A DNA stretch of 64,000 bases from assembly GCA_903876665.1 (NCBI GenBank), contig CAIRAY010000143.1, forward strand, positions 1 to 64,000. The letters are read 5' to 3'. The number at the start of each line of letters is the position of its first letter. The stretch's first letter is position 1. The notes under the pieces were generated by a model. It was not told where the DNA came from. It worked only from the letters and a program-made list of their open reading frames with translations, and did no database searches. The DNA is from an uncultured Fibrobacterota bacterium (GTDB taxonomy: Bacteria > Fibrobacterota > Fibrobacteria > Fibrobacterales > Fibrobacteraceae). Both the position numbers and the translations under genes were made by a program. Below are positions 53,414 through 63,054 of this stretch, piece after piece.

Positions 53414-54637
53414 ATGCAAACCAGAACCTCACATCTTTGGGGAATTCTCCTCGCCATTGCCATCGCGACCCCCGCGCAGGCCATTTTGTCGTGGCAGAAT
53501 TCAGCCACCTTGGGAAACGGCAGGGCGATCCCCGGGAACACCGCCAGCGTGAGCGGAAACCCCGCCGCCATTGAGCAACCCCGCCGCGTCACGGGCGAAG
53601 CTGGTGTTTCGGTTGCAGGTTCCGATACACCCATGCAAATCTTTTCGGCCTGGACCTTCCCAGGTGGGCGAGAATCCATGATGGGACTCTCCATTGTTGA
53701 ACCAAATCCCGGATCCATCGACAACCACCGTATTGGGGTTTCCGGAGTTTCCCGGATTTTTGAGGGAACTTGGATCGGAGTGCTCGGAACACTACAGCGC
53801 ACGCCTTCCGACGGCAATCTGGATCTAGGCTTAGGAGGCTACCACCGCATCAATTCCCGCTTGCGCTTTGGCTGGACGGCTCAAAACTTGACCGAAGCAC
53901 TCGATACCTTGGGCTGCAACCGGTGCGATGAGCGCCTGTTTGGAATCGGCTCGGCCTGGTTTTTCGACCGCAAAGAAAGGTTTTCTTTCTTTGTCGATGC
54001 TCAAATGCGAAGCTTTAGCAAGAATGGCTGGCTAGCAACGGAGCCCGCCCTGGGGTTCACCGCAGCTTTCGGAGACAACCGCAACCTCCAGGTCATCGCC
54101 TCCGCCCAAGGTGCAGATGTTTTCAGCGACCCCCAAGCCCGCGTGGCGGCGGGCATCGTTTTTCAACAATATTTTTATTCCACCCTGGTGAGCCTACGCT
54201 ATTCCCTGACTGAATTTCCAGTACTTGGATTCGAGCCCCAAACTCCCACCCATTCCATTTCCCTTGGTCTGGTCTGGGATGCTTTTGCCGACCGCACCAA
54301 CCCGCGTCCCTTTGTGCGCGTAACTCATCCGCTGATTTCTCCGGACGCCACCGACAGCCTTCCCCGGGCTGCGGATTTTATGCTTCGCATAGACGATGAG
54401 AGCGGAAAGCTGGGGGACTGGAGTCTTGTAATTTACACCGCCCGCAAGGACTTGAGCCCTGGTCAGCTGGTGCGTCGCTTCCAAGGCAAAGGTCAACCGC
54501 CCACAAGCATCCACTGGCAAGCGGACGACGTGTCCAACAACCCTTGCGCCATGGGAATCTACGCCTACCGGCTGATTGTCAAGGACGCAGCCGGAAACCA
54601 GGCTTGGACCGACTGGCAACATCTCGAAATTCGTTAA
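53414..54637 (+). CDS. Exported barrel-like protein with FlgD-type C-terminal domain
   Basis: A 407-residue protein with a signal peptide (LWGILLAIAIATPAQA). Residues about 25-310 alternate strands in a manner like PorV/UPF0164-type outer-membrane proteins (EQPRRVTGEAGVSVAGSDTP and following). The C-terminal 90 residues look like a FlgD/Ig-like domain (MGIYAYRLIVKDAAGN near the end). It lies just after dnaN, and its stop overlaps that of the convergent GH8 gene by 4 bp. Secretion-system relation is possible but unproven. Confidence 0.66.
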   Translation: MQTRTSHLWGILLAIAIATPAQAILSWQNSATLGNGRAIPGNTASVSGNPAAIEQPRRVTGEAGVSVAGSDTPMQIFSAWTFPGGRESMMGLSIVEPNPGSIDNHRIGVSGVSRIFEGTWIGVLGTLQRTPSDGNLDLGLGGYHRINSRLRFGWTAQNLTEALDTLGCNRCDERLFGIGSAWFFDRKERFSFFVDAQMRSFSKNGWLATEPALGFTAAFGDNRNLQVIASAQGADVFSDPQARVAAGIVFQQYFYSTLVSLRYSLTEFPVLGFEPQTPTHSISLGLVWDAFADRTNPRPFVRVTHPLISPDATDSLPRAADFMLRIDDESGKLGDWSLVIYTARKDLSPGQLVRRFQGKGQPPTSIHWQADDVSNNPCAMGIYAYRLIVKDAAGNQAWTDWQHLEIR

Positions 54638-56151
54638 TTTATACGCACCAGCCGGCTAACTCGCTCTTTTCCGGAGCGAACCTCAATGGCAATAATCCCG
54701 GATTGTGGCAAGGAATTCATCTGCAGACGGTGTCCGCGCAAATCCGTTACATACAAAGTCGCACCAGGCTGATTCAACAGATTGCAACGAACTTGCAAGG
54801 TGCGCCCGCTCCACGAAACAAACAGGTCGTTGTCCGCATTGGCTTTATTCAATTTGTGTGTTGCGAGAGGTGGCGGAGGAGGATTTGCAATGTCGTAACG
54901 GATGTCGCTATAGGCTCCTGCCATGAGCGACACGCCCCACCAGGCGAGGAACTGATCAAAGTAATCTTCGTTGTGCAGAGTGTCCTCACCGGCTGCGTCC
55001 GTGGCTCGGCCAAAATAATTGGCACCGGGGGTGTAATATTTTCCCATCTCCACGCTCAGAGATTCCGCCAAAGTCATGTTTTCAGCTCCCATGGCTCCGG
55101 CGGCCCACATGGCAATGGTCAGCGGGCTATGCTCCCTGCGAGGACGGGTGAGTGCACCACCATTGAATACAAACTGCGCATTGGCATCGACCAGCTGGCC
55201 ATCCATCTGGTAAAAGTTTGCTGTGCTGGCTCCACCTTTGCTAAGCAGAAAATTGGCCGATTTTGTCAGGAATGATTTAGCCCGGGGCTCGTTAAACCAT
55301 ATCGCGTCCGTTCCAATGCGCCACAGGGTGCGGATGGCATCCTTGTACATGGAGTGCCCCTGATCAAAGGCGTTGTATCCCGGGCCCGAAGGCAAAAGGG
55401 CGCCCGCACCGTTGCACCAGTCGGGAGTAAGACCCAAATCATTCACATCAGCGGCCTCCAGGGTGCGGTATGCCTGATCAATCAGGGCCATCCAATTGTG
55501 GCCCGCATTCGAATCAAAGTCCTTGTAAATTCGATAGAAGGCGGGGGTGTAATAGCCAGGATTCAAGCTTCCGTAGCCACCCCAACCATCTCCGGGTCTT
55601 AAATGGTACTCGCCATTGCGCTGTTCCACCATGGTCCCCCAAATCGTATTGAGCATGGTTTGAGCGCGCACGGCGTAGGTCGGGCCACCGTTGGGTAGCG
55701 AATAGCCCGTCCACACCTTTGCCTTTACCAAAGAATCCGCAAGGATCAACATGGCCGCGACATCCTGGTCCGCATCCGTGGCGGCCCCTCCATCCCCCGA
55801 GTTCCCTCCCGTGGAATTTCTACGCCAAACCAGACAGGAGCCATTCCACATAAATTTTTCCGTTGCTGCCCAAATGCTATTGAAAGTGGTCTGGTCCCCT
55901 GCAAACAGAGCCACCATCATGCCATAGCCTTGTCCTTCGGATACAGCATCGCCCGGAGTTTCGGATTTGGGACGGTGCACAAGTCCGGTAGTCCAGGGCT
56001 GGATATTACGGGCCTTGATCCCTTGCCACACAAGGTCCAGAGCCGGCGTCCAGTCTTTGCTGACTTTTGGGCGCGCATTGGGCACATCGAGCAGAGCGGC
56101 ACTAGAAGTGCCCGCAACCAGAAGGAGGAAACAAAGGAAGGAACGTAACAT
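54634..56151 (-). CDS. Secreted glycoside hydrolase family 8 enzyme with C-terminal sorting-like domain
   Basis: Hydrolyses beta-1,4-glucan or xylan. I start at ATG 56151 (505 residues) because it begins MLRSFLCFLLLVAGTSSA and has GGAG upstream; the longer ORF to 56226 does not. GH8 landmarks: catalytic Glu72 in SEGQGYGM, and Asp126/Asp128 in ATDADQDVAAML. The (alpha/alpha)6 barrel spans to about residue 430. The last 65 residues (LFVSWSGRTLQVRCNLL, then LYVTDLRGHRLQM) resemble a type IX-secretion sorting domain. It ends overlapping the convergent gene. Confidence 0.93.
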   Translation of the reverse strand: MLRSFLCFLLLVAGTSSAALLDVPNARPKVSKDWTPALDLVWQGIKARNIQPWTTGLVHRPKSETPGDAVSEGQGYGMMVALFAGDQTTFNSIWAATEKFMWNGSCLVWRRNSTGGNSGDGGAATDADQDVAAMLILADSLVKAKVWTGYSLPNGGPTYAVRAQTMLNTIWGTMVEQRNGEYHLRPGDGWGGYGSLNPGYYTPAFYRIYKDFDSNAGHNWMALIDQAYRTLEAADVNDLGLTPDWCNGAGALLPSGPGYNAFDQGHSMYKDAIRTLWRIGTDAIWFNEPRAKSFLTKSANFLLSKGGASTANFYQMDGQLVDANAQFVFNGGALTRPRREHSPLTIAMWAAGAMGAENMTLAESLSVEMGKYYTPGANYFGRATDAAGEDTLHNEDYFDQFLAWWGVSLMAGAYSDIRYDIANPPPPPLATHKLNKANADNDLFVSWSGRTLQVRCNLLNQPGATLYVTDLRGHRLQMNSLPQSGIIAIEVRSGKERVSRLVRIN

Positions 56152-56299
56152 GGGACATCTCCGATACAGGGGCAGGAATGTCATTAAAACTACCTTCGAA
56201 ATTTTTGGGCGCAAGAGAAAGCACAAACAGCCTTGGTTCCCCCCGTAACCAATAGATAATTAGCTACCCTTAACCCATTCAATTCTTCGAGATCGCAAT

Positions 56300-58102
56300 A
56301 TGGCAACCCTAAAAACCATTCGCAATAGCCTTCTGGCCCTCTTGCTTCTGCTGGCTGCAGGCCAGGCGGCCTTTGTTCCAACCAGCGTTTTCTTTACCCA
56401 GCCTGATACCGGGCGCCACTTTGTGAAGGCCAGCGCGGACTTCTGGAAGAACTACATCGATGCGGATTCGGGCGGGTTTTATAATAACGTGGACTTTGAA
56501 GGCAATGTATTCAGCACCATGAAGAATATGAGCCCCCAGTCCCGCCTGGGATATGTATTCACCCGCGCCTTCATGGTCACGGGCGACACCAATTACCTGA
56601 CCTTGGCCGAACACGCGGTGCAATTCCTCTATGACCACGCCTGGGACAATCTTTCTACCCAAGGTGGCTGGAACTATTCATCCTTTCGCGGTGGCTACAC
56701 CGGATCCTCCACTTCGCGCTGGTCCTACATGCAGCATTACGCGCTGCTAGGCCCTATGGCCCTTTTCGAAGCCAGCGGTGGCCAACGTTTTGCCCGGCCC
56801 GGGGCAACCAACCATTGGGATTGGATCCAAAAGGGAGTTACATTCAACAATACCTATCTCTGGGATCCCACCACAAGTCGCGAAGGCTACTATCAATACT
56901 ATTCCCTCACCAGCGGCGGAAGTGGAAAAGGATTCACGGCCACCGTCGACGCCATCACCACCCATGCCGAAGAGCTGGCCCTCATTACCGGCGAATCCCC
57001 TTACAGACAACGTCTGGTGCGCCTTGGAGACGCCATGGCCAAACACATGGTCCCCGCAATCGACAGCCCGGGTGTGGCTCTGGGCATGCCCGAGGAATTC
57101 AATACAAACTGGAGCATTAATCGCGCCAACACTTACGCCATGGTGGGCCACACTGTAAAAACCGTTTGGTGCCTAGGCCGGGTGAACCTGGTCCGACCCG
57201 ATACACTCTATTTGAAAGCAGCCGAAAAAACGTTCAATCACCTTTGGAGCCAGGGATTCATTGATTCGGAGAATGGTGGACCTTATTATGAATTCACCTG
57301 GAGCCTGCCCACTTTTGCTGCCAACAAAAAGAACTACTGGATGCTTGAGCAGGGGTACAATGCGGGAATCATGCTTTCCTATCTCACCAAAGTCGATTCC
57401 ATTCGCGACCACGCCTTGCGCATGGCGGAAGGTTCCATCAACTTTTTCTTCAATCACTTTGCCCAAAGCAATGGATCGGCCATCATGGCTACCGATGCCA
57501 CGGGAAGCATCATGGTAGACGACAATGTTGGAGATGAATGGGACGCCGGATACCATGCCACCGAATTCGCCTGGCTCAATTACCTTTACGGGTCACTGCT
57601 TTACAAGCGTTCGCCGGTAACCCTATATTATCGTTTTAATTCATCAACAACAGCACAGCAAATCCACCTGACTCCGATCATGCTCACAGGCGATAGCTTA
57701 GCGATAATCTCAGTCAAGAAAGGCACCCAGACCTTCGCGAACTTTAACGCCCAGACCCGCACTATTTCTTTGGCAGCCAACGAGGGCGGAGTATTCCAGG
57801 TGACTTTTGGATACTCGAGCAGCGGAAGCGCGATCCAAAAAGCAGACCCTAAGCCCAACTTCTCGGCTAGTTACCACCAGGGATCCCGTTTGTTGCAAAT
57901 CGATTTGCCCCGCTCGGAAATTCTGAATATCCGCAGCGTAGATGCCACGGGAAAAACCCTTGCGGTGTGGGCCAAACAAGGCTTTAACGCAGGCATCCAC
58001 CCGCTTGCGGTACCTGCTAGCCTGCCGCCGGGCCTTTCCTGGGTCATCGTAGCGAGCCAATCCCACAGAATGGTCCTTCCGGTATTCTTGGCAAATCCAT
58101 GA
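56300..58102 (+). CDS. Secreted N-acylglucosamine/cellobiose 2-epimerase-like protein
   Basis: A 600-residue protein with a signal peptide (SLLALLLLLAAGQAAF). The (alpha/alpha)6 barrel is that of the AGE/cellobiose 2-epimerase superfamily: KNYIDADSGGFYNNVDFEGN near residue 50, then GHTVKTVWC and DAGYHATEFAWL, whose histidines fit the catalytic pair. These enzymes are normally cytoplasmic; this one is exported and has a C-terminal extension (about residues 520-600) like a surface sorting domain, with NIRSVDATGKTLAVWAKQGF. It may isomerise oligosaccharides outside the cell. Its stop overlaps the next gene by ATGA. Confidence 0.8.
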   Translation: MATLKTIRNSLLALLLLLAAGQAAFVPTSVFFTQPDTGRHFVKASADFWKNYIDADSGGFYNNVDFEGNVFSTMKNMSPQSRLGYVFTRAFMVTGDTNYLTLAEHAVQFLYDHAWDNLSTQGGWNYSSFRGGYTGSSTSRWSYMQHYALLGPMALFEASGGQRFARPGATNHWDWIQKGVTFNNTYLWDPTTSREGYYQYYSLTSGGSGKGFTATVDAITTHAEELALITGESPYRQRLVRLGDAMAKHMVPAIDSPGVALGMPEEFNTNWSINRANTYAMVGHTVKTVWCLGRVNLVRPDTLYLKAAEKTFNHLWSQGFIDSENGGPYYEFTWSLPTFAANKKNYWMLEQGYNAGIMLSYLTKVDSIRDHALRMAEGSINFFFNHFAQSNGSAIMATDATGSIMVDDNVGDEWDAGYHATEFAWLNYLYGSLLYKRSPVTLYYRFNSSTTAQQIHLTPIMLTGDSLAIISVKKGTQTFANFNAQTRTISLAANEGGVFQVTFGYSSSGSAIQKADPKPNFSASYHQGSRLLQIDLPRSEILNIRSVDATGKTLAVWAKQGFNAGIHPLAVPASLPPGLSWVIVASQSHRMVLPVFLANP

Positions 58103-58863
58103 TTCCAGCCCAAATTGTAGCCCTCTGCGACCGCCTCAGCGAGGTGACGTATGAGAATTTGACCAAGATTATTCGCTATGCACGCACGGGAAGCGCGGAC
58201 CGAGCCCAGAAGCTGGATGACAGCCACCAGAACGATGTGGACCACTGGATGGGCGGAGGAACTTGCTTTTCCATCACCTGGCATTTATACCAGCAACTAC
58301 AGGCCATGGGTTACCAGCCCCGATTGCTCATGGGCCATAAACGCAACCACCGCAACATCCACTGCGCTCTTTCCCTACGCATTCAACAGGATTGTCACAC
58401 GACATTGGACTCTACAACCTTATTTTTTGACCCTGGGTATCTTATTTTTGACCCTCTGGAGATTCCGCCTTCTCAAGCCAAATCCTTTTACCCCTTGCGC
58501 CCCAATGCGGTGGAGTTACGTCAGGAATTGCCCGGAGTGCTGGCCCTGTGGACCGGCTCCTTGGAGCAGCCACTCAAGTTACGCTTTGAATTCCCCCTCG
58601 CGGGTGTCGATGAACAAGAATTCCATGTCCATTGGAAGGCCAGCTTTCATTTAGAAATGATGACTTACCCCGTCCTCAATCGCCTGGATCGGTCCCAAGG
58701 CATTCAGTATTACTACCAAAAAGGGAACCTGGTCACCCGCCATAGCCAGGGCTCCACGCTGGTGCGCATTGACCCGGGCGATCAAGTCAAAGTGCTGAGT
58801 GAGACCTTCAAGCTGGACGCGACAGTCATTCAGGACGCCCTGGGAATCCTCCAAAAACATTGA
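58099..58863 (+). CDS. Arylamine N-acetyltransferase-like / transglutaminase-like protein
   Basis: A 254-residue cytoplasmic protein. The N-terminal half has a Cys-His-Asp triad pattern: Cys56 in GGGTCFSITWHLYQQLQAMG, His88 in RNIHCALSL and Asp111 in FFDPGYLIFD. The arrangement resembles NAT enzymes, which transfer acetyl from CoA, though spacings differ and the NAT arylamine loop is not evident. It could also be another cysteine-transferase fold member. It is translationally coupled (ATGA) to the secreted epimerase-like gene, an unusual pairing. Confidence 0.72.
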   Translation: MIPAQIVALCDRLSEVTYENLTKIIRYARTGSADRAQKLDDSHQNDVDHWMGGGTCFSITWHLYQQLQAMGYQPRLLMGHKRNHRNIHCALSLRIQQDCHTTLDSTTLFFDPGYLIFDPLEIPPSQAKSFYPLRPNAVELRQELPGVLALWTGSLEQPLKLRFEFPLAGVDEQEFHVHWKASFHLEMMTYPVLNRLDRSQGIQYYYQKGNLVTRHSQGSTLVRIDPGDQVKVLSETFKLDATVIQDALGILQKH

Positions 58864-58961
58864 ATTCGGGGCGTTGACAGACCCCATTTTTAAATTCCTG
58901 TGGCAATTGTCTGGGAGGTTTGATAGACTATACCTAGATAAAATTTCTCTACTGGAATCCA

Positions 58962-60638
58962 ATGAAGATTAATGTTTTGTTTTCCATTTATTTTTCGGCC
59001 ATAAGCCTTCTCCTTTGCTCGGTGTTTGGAGCCTTCCAATATTTTTCCGCCAAAACCCAGTACAACGAAAACCTGCAAAAGCGTCTAGTGGACATTGCGG
59101 CAACCGTTTCCGGCACACTGGATGTGGAAGGGCATGCCACGCTCACCAAGGTTGAAGACGAACAAACCGACACATACAAACGAATCAAAGAGAGCTTCCA
59201 CAAGTCGATCCAGGCCAATCCAGACATCCGCTTCCTCTATTCCATGCGGAAGGGTCCTGATGGAACAGTTTTGTTTGTCGTGGACGGAGAGATGGATCCA
59301 GCCGCCATGTCTCATGTGGGCGATGTCTACGCGGAAGCATCGGATATGGTCAAATCATCCCTTTCATCCCTGGCGAAGGGCATGGCAGACCCCGAACCCT
59401 ATCAAGACAAATGGGGGACATTCCAGTCTGGCTACGCGCCCATCATCCGGGCCGATGGAACCCAGGATGGGATTATTGGAGTGGATGTTTCCGTGGGAAA
59501 AATCAAGGAGGCCATGGATGGGCTTTTGCTTCGTACGATCCTCCTCTCCCTTTTTCTCAGTCTTTTGGGTGCCGGACTTGGGTTCTTTTTAGCAAAACGG
59601 ATCGTGGATCCCGTGCAAATTTCTATTGGACATTTGACATCCATGACCGAGTTCGACCTTTCGCGAGATCTGCCTCCCCACCTGCTGAACCGGACCGACG
59701 AGATCGGCCAGCTATTGAATTCGACCCAATCCCTGGGAGAGACCTTGCGAAAAATGGTGGGGGACCTTTCACAAGGAGTCGAGACCATTAAAAATTCGAC
59801 GGAAAAATTTGCCACCAATTCAGCGCAAATCCAAGTAGAATCAGACAAGTCCAGCACCCAAACCAGCAAAGTGACACGATCGAGCCGGCAAATCGACAGT
59901 AGCATCCGCGAAATTTCGGGATCTACCGCAGCGATGTCCGACAAGGTCCTGACCATTGCCGCCGCAGTAGAAGAATTAACTTCGACCACGCGCGAAATTT
60001 CCAAGAACTGCTCCGAAGAATCCGAAGCCGCCAAGCAGGCGGACAAGCAAGCCAATGACGCGAAAGTCGTCATGGAAAATCTGAGCGATTCAGCCCAAAA
60101 AATCAGCAGCGTCATCGACACCATCACCGACATCGCGGAGCAAACGAACCTGCTCGCCCTGAATGCTTCGATCGAAGCGGCTACCGCTGGCGCGGCCGGC
60201 AAGGGGTTCGCCGTGGTGGCCAGCGAAGTTAAAACCCTGGCGGCACAGGTTTCCGTGGCAGCCGAAGAAATCGCGAACCACATCGACGCTATGCAGGTGC
60301 AGACACGCCACGCCATTGACGCCATTCGCTCCACCACCACGGGAATCGACCGCGTCAATACGCTTTCCATGACTGTGGTCAGCTCCGTGGATGAACAAAG
60401 CAAAACCATTCAAGAAATCGCTACCACCATTTCAGGAACCAGCTTTGCCGCAAAAGCCATCGCCAAAGATTTGGGATACGCCTCCAACAATCTCAATGAC
60501 GTAACGCAAAGCATTGCCGGAATTGAAGTCGCTACCGGTAGCGCAGCACGTGGCAACCAGGCCATGAGCGCCACCTCCGCAGAACTATCCAAGCTCGCAG
60601 ACGAACTGGCCCAGATGGTTTCCAAGTTTAAGGTTTAG
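58962..60638 (+). CDS. Methyl-accepting chemotaxis protein
   Basis: A 558-residue chemoreceptor. Transmembrane helix 1 at about residues 5-25, a periplasmic sensor domain (about 35-185, with the dCache/PAS-like segment [20 protein letters not shown]), then helix 2 (about 190-215). A HAMP domain follows ([17 protein letters not shown]). The cytoplasmic helical hairpin has the conserved tip [20 protein letters not shown], then [14 protein letters not shown]. There are no neighbouring che genes. The ligand is not identifiable. Confidence 0.93.
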   Translation: MKINVLFSIYFSAISLLLCSVFGAFQYFSAKTQYNENLQKRLVDIAATVSGTLDVEGHATLTKVEDEQTDTYKRIKESFHKSIQANPDIRFLYSMRKGPDGTVLFVVDGEMDPAAMSHVGDVYAEASDMVKSSLSSLAKGMADPEPYQDKWGTFQSGYAPIIRADGTQDGIIGVDVSVGKIKEAMDGLLLRTILLSLFLSLLGAGLGFFLAKRIVDPVQISIGHLTSMTEFDLSRDLPPHLLNRTDEIGQLLNSTQSLGETLRKMVGDLSQGVETIKNSTEKFATNSAQIQVESDKSSTQTSKVTRSSRQIDSSIREISGSTAAMSDKVLTIAAAVEELTSTTREISKNCSEESEAAKQADKQANDAKVVMENLSDSAQKISSVIDTITDIAEQTNLLALNASIEAATAGAAGKGFAVVASEVKTLAAQVSVAAEEIANHIDAMQVQTRHAIDAIRSTTTGIDRVNTLSMTVVSSVDEQSKTIQEIATTISGTSFAAKAIAKDLGYASNNLNDVTQSIAGIEVATGSAARGNQAMSATSAELSKLADELAQMVSKFKV

Positions 60639-60687
60639 CCCGTAACCACTACATTGTTGTAGCAAATACCGTTGTGGCCGTTCCCCT

Positions 60688-63006
60688 TCAGTAAACCGGG
60701 GTCATGGCTTCAGCCTGCTCGCGAAGGTAGGACTCCAAATCCAGTGCAAAGCGTGGCCTGGAAAACAGAAACCCCTGGCCGTATTCGCAACCCATTACAC
60801 GCAAAGCTTCGGCCTGGTCCGGGGATTCTATTCCTTCGGCGACTACATCCAAATTCATACTGTGGGCCAGCCTGACCACGGCACTGACGATGGCGGGATT
60901 CTCGTGGGAACCTAAACGGTCCACGAAGGATTTGTCGACTTTAAGCGTCTGTACCGGAAACTCATCCAAATAGCGAAGAGAAGAATAGCCCGTTCCAAAA
61001 TCATCGAGACTGAAGCGCAGATGGAGGGCGCGCATCCGCTCTAAGCGCTCCTTGAAGTCTTCGGGGTCATCCATCATGGCCGATTCCGTGATCTCCAGCT
61101 TTAATCGTTGAATAGGAAACCCGGTGACCTTGATTGTTTCGCAAATATTGGCGATCAAGTTGGCATCGCGGAATTGCCGCACCGAAAGATTGACCGAAAT
61201 GAACAGATTCTGTAGCTCCGGAAACTGCTTGTCCCAAACCACCATTTGGCGCAGGGACTCCCGCAATATCCAACCCCCAATCTCCACAATCAAACCGCTA
61301 TCCTCAGCCAGCGGAATAAAATCCACGGGAGAAATCATCCCGCGCTCCGGATGCATCCACCGCACCAGCGACTCAAATCCGGATAATTTTTGCCCTTCCG
61401 ATAAGGGACTCCCTAGCTCAACAATCGGCTGAAAAGCCACCACCAATTGATGTTTTTGCAAAGCCTGGGAAAGGTCCCGTTCAAGCTCCATGCGCTCGCG
61501 TGCCTTCTGGTCCATGACACTGTCGAACATGGCAATGCGCCGGCCACCTTCCAATTGGGCCTTATGCAAAGCTACCTGGGCATGGCGGATGGCCTCGTCG
61601 AGGCTTTGTCCGTCAAAATCAATCCCTGTGCTAATTCCAATGCTTGCACTTAAATACAAGTCTTCCCGATCTGTCCCCAAAAGAAAGGGCCGCAAAAATT
61701 CGCGCTCTATATCCGAGGACAGACGAGCTAAGACCTCAATATCGACCTTCCCTGTCATTAACAATCCAAATTCATTCCCTCCAATGCGGGCTAGGAAGGC
61801 TTTGCCACAAACGCGTAAAATCCGGTTTCCTACTTCAAATAGAATATGATCTCCCACCATCCAGCCCAGGCTGTCATTGATGCGTTGGAAGCGGTCAAGA
61901 TTCACCAGCACCACAGAAATGTCTTTGGGGTCATTGCGCCGCATATCTTCTTCTAGGCGCGCCACGAAATTTGCCCGGTTGGGGAGCTTGGTGGCCTGGT
62001 CAAAAAGGCGATAGCGCAACTGATCGGCCCGCGAATTTTCCAACTTCTCAAGCGTCACATTGAATTGCCGTGCCAAAACCCCAATGTCATCGCGCCCAGA
62101 CTCCCGTACCCGCTCGGGTCCCTTCTCCGAACCCACAGCCTCCAAATCCCCCCGCAGGCGTTCCAGCCTGCGCATGACCGATCGATCTAAAAACAAAAAC
62201 AACACCAAGGCCACCACAACGCAAAGGATCGCCATTCCCTGGGACCAATAAGAGACACCTTGCATCCCCTTCAAATATACAGTCCGTGGCACACGAGCCC
62301 ACAGTGCGACGGGGTCCAGCCCCTCGATCCGCGACAAGGGCAAAAGGGCATCCACGGAATCCTTCTTTACATAGGTCAGGACGATGTTGGAATCCCGCGA
62401 AAGTCTCCCGGTGGGTAACAGCTCGGAAATCCCCTGGCCGCCCGGTGGGGGAACCGAACGGGCATCGATCCGGGTCCCGAGCACCAAAAACCCCTGCGAA
62501 GGACTTGTCGGCATCGACAAAGAAATCCGGGTAATCCCTACGGCAAAATAGTCGAACCCCGAAAAAGCAAAACCATTTATGGAAGCTTCTTTTTGTGGAC
62601 TCCATTTATCAATACTTTCACCGACTTGAGCCAGAAACCCCTCTTCGCACGGTCTAGCGACTCCCGCAGAGTTTAGACAAAGCTGCTCCCGCAAAACCCC
62701 TGCCTCATCGAACCTTAGAAACAGTTGTATGCTACGCCGGACAAGCAACTCCTGCAGTCCCGTTTTTCCAGACAGGTAAATATTTTCGTTCCCCCAGTCT
62801 TCGGTGGCGTCAGAGAGGGGTTTCGATTTTTCCTGGAGCCAGTCCCGGCTTTGCATGACCGCGACCTGCATCACGTCACGTTCGATCTTTCCAAACTCCC
62901 GTTCCAGGTAAACCCGGGCAAGGGCGACCAAGCCAACCGACAAGGTGGCACTGGTAATCAGCACAAGCGCAAATACTTTATAGCGAATCCGGAGTGATTG
63001 GAACAC
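60688..63006 (-). CDS. Membrane c-di-GMP protein with CHASE4-like, HAMP, degenerate GGDEF and EAL domains
   Basis: A 772-residue signalling protein. It starts with GTG at 63006, preceded by GGGGG, followed by a membrane helix (VFALVLITSATLSVGLVAL). A CHASE4-type periplasmic domain (about 35-235) precedes helix 2 and HAMP. The GGDEF domain (about 335-490) has GGNEF, lacking the catalytic acidic residue, so cyclase activity is doubtful. The EAL domain is intact: FESLVRW (about residue 543), NLSVRQF, EITES, DDFGTGYSSL, KVDKSFV, VAEGIE. It probably degrades c-di-GMP under control of the sensor and the inactive GGDEF. Confidence 0.92.
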   Translation of the reverse strand: MFQSLRIRYKVFALVLITSATLSVGLVALARVYLEREFGKIERDVMQVAVMQSRDWLQEKSKPLSDATEDWGNENIYLSGKTGLQELLVRRSIQLFLRFDEAGVLREQLCLNSAGVARPCEEGFLAQVGESIDKWSPQKEASINGFAFSGFDYFAVGITRISLSMPTSPSQGFLVLGTRIDARSVPPPGGQGISELLPTGRLSRDSNIVLTYVKKDSVDALLPLSRIEGLDPVALWARVPRTVYLKGMQGVSYWSQGMAILCVVVALVLFLFLDRSVMRRLERLRGDLEAVGSEKGPERVRESGRDDIGVLARQFNVTLEKLENSRADQLRYRLFDQATKLPNRANFVARLEEDMRRNDPKDISVVLVNLDRFQRINDSLGWMVGDHILFEVGNRILRVCGKAFLARIGGNEFGLLMTGKVDIEVLARLSSDIEREFLRPFLLGTDREDLYLSASIGISTGIDFDGQSLDEAIRHAQVALHKAQLEGGRRIAMFDSVMDQKARERMELERDLSQALQKHQLVVAFQPIVELGSPLSEGQKLSGFESLVRWMHPERGMISPVDFIPLAEDSGLIVEIGGWILRESLRQMVVWDKQFPELQNLFISVNLSVRQFRDANLIANICETIKVTGFPIQRLKLEITESAMMDDPEDFKERLERMRALHLRFSLDDFGTGYSSLRYLDEFPVQTLKVDKSFVDRLGSHENPAIVSAVVRLAHSMNLDVVAEGIESPDQAEALRVMGCEYGQGFLFSRPRFALDLESYLREQAEAMTPVY

Positions 63007-63054
63007 TTGCTACCCCCAGGATTCATTATCCTATTTTTTTGCGTGGCACGAAGC

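Noticed and set aside
59432-60409. 325-codon minus-strand ORF opposite the chemoreceptor
   Set aside because: Antisense to the conserved MCP signalling hairpin; codon pattern follows from the plus-strand gene.
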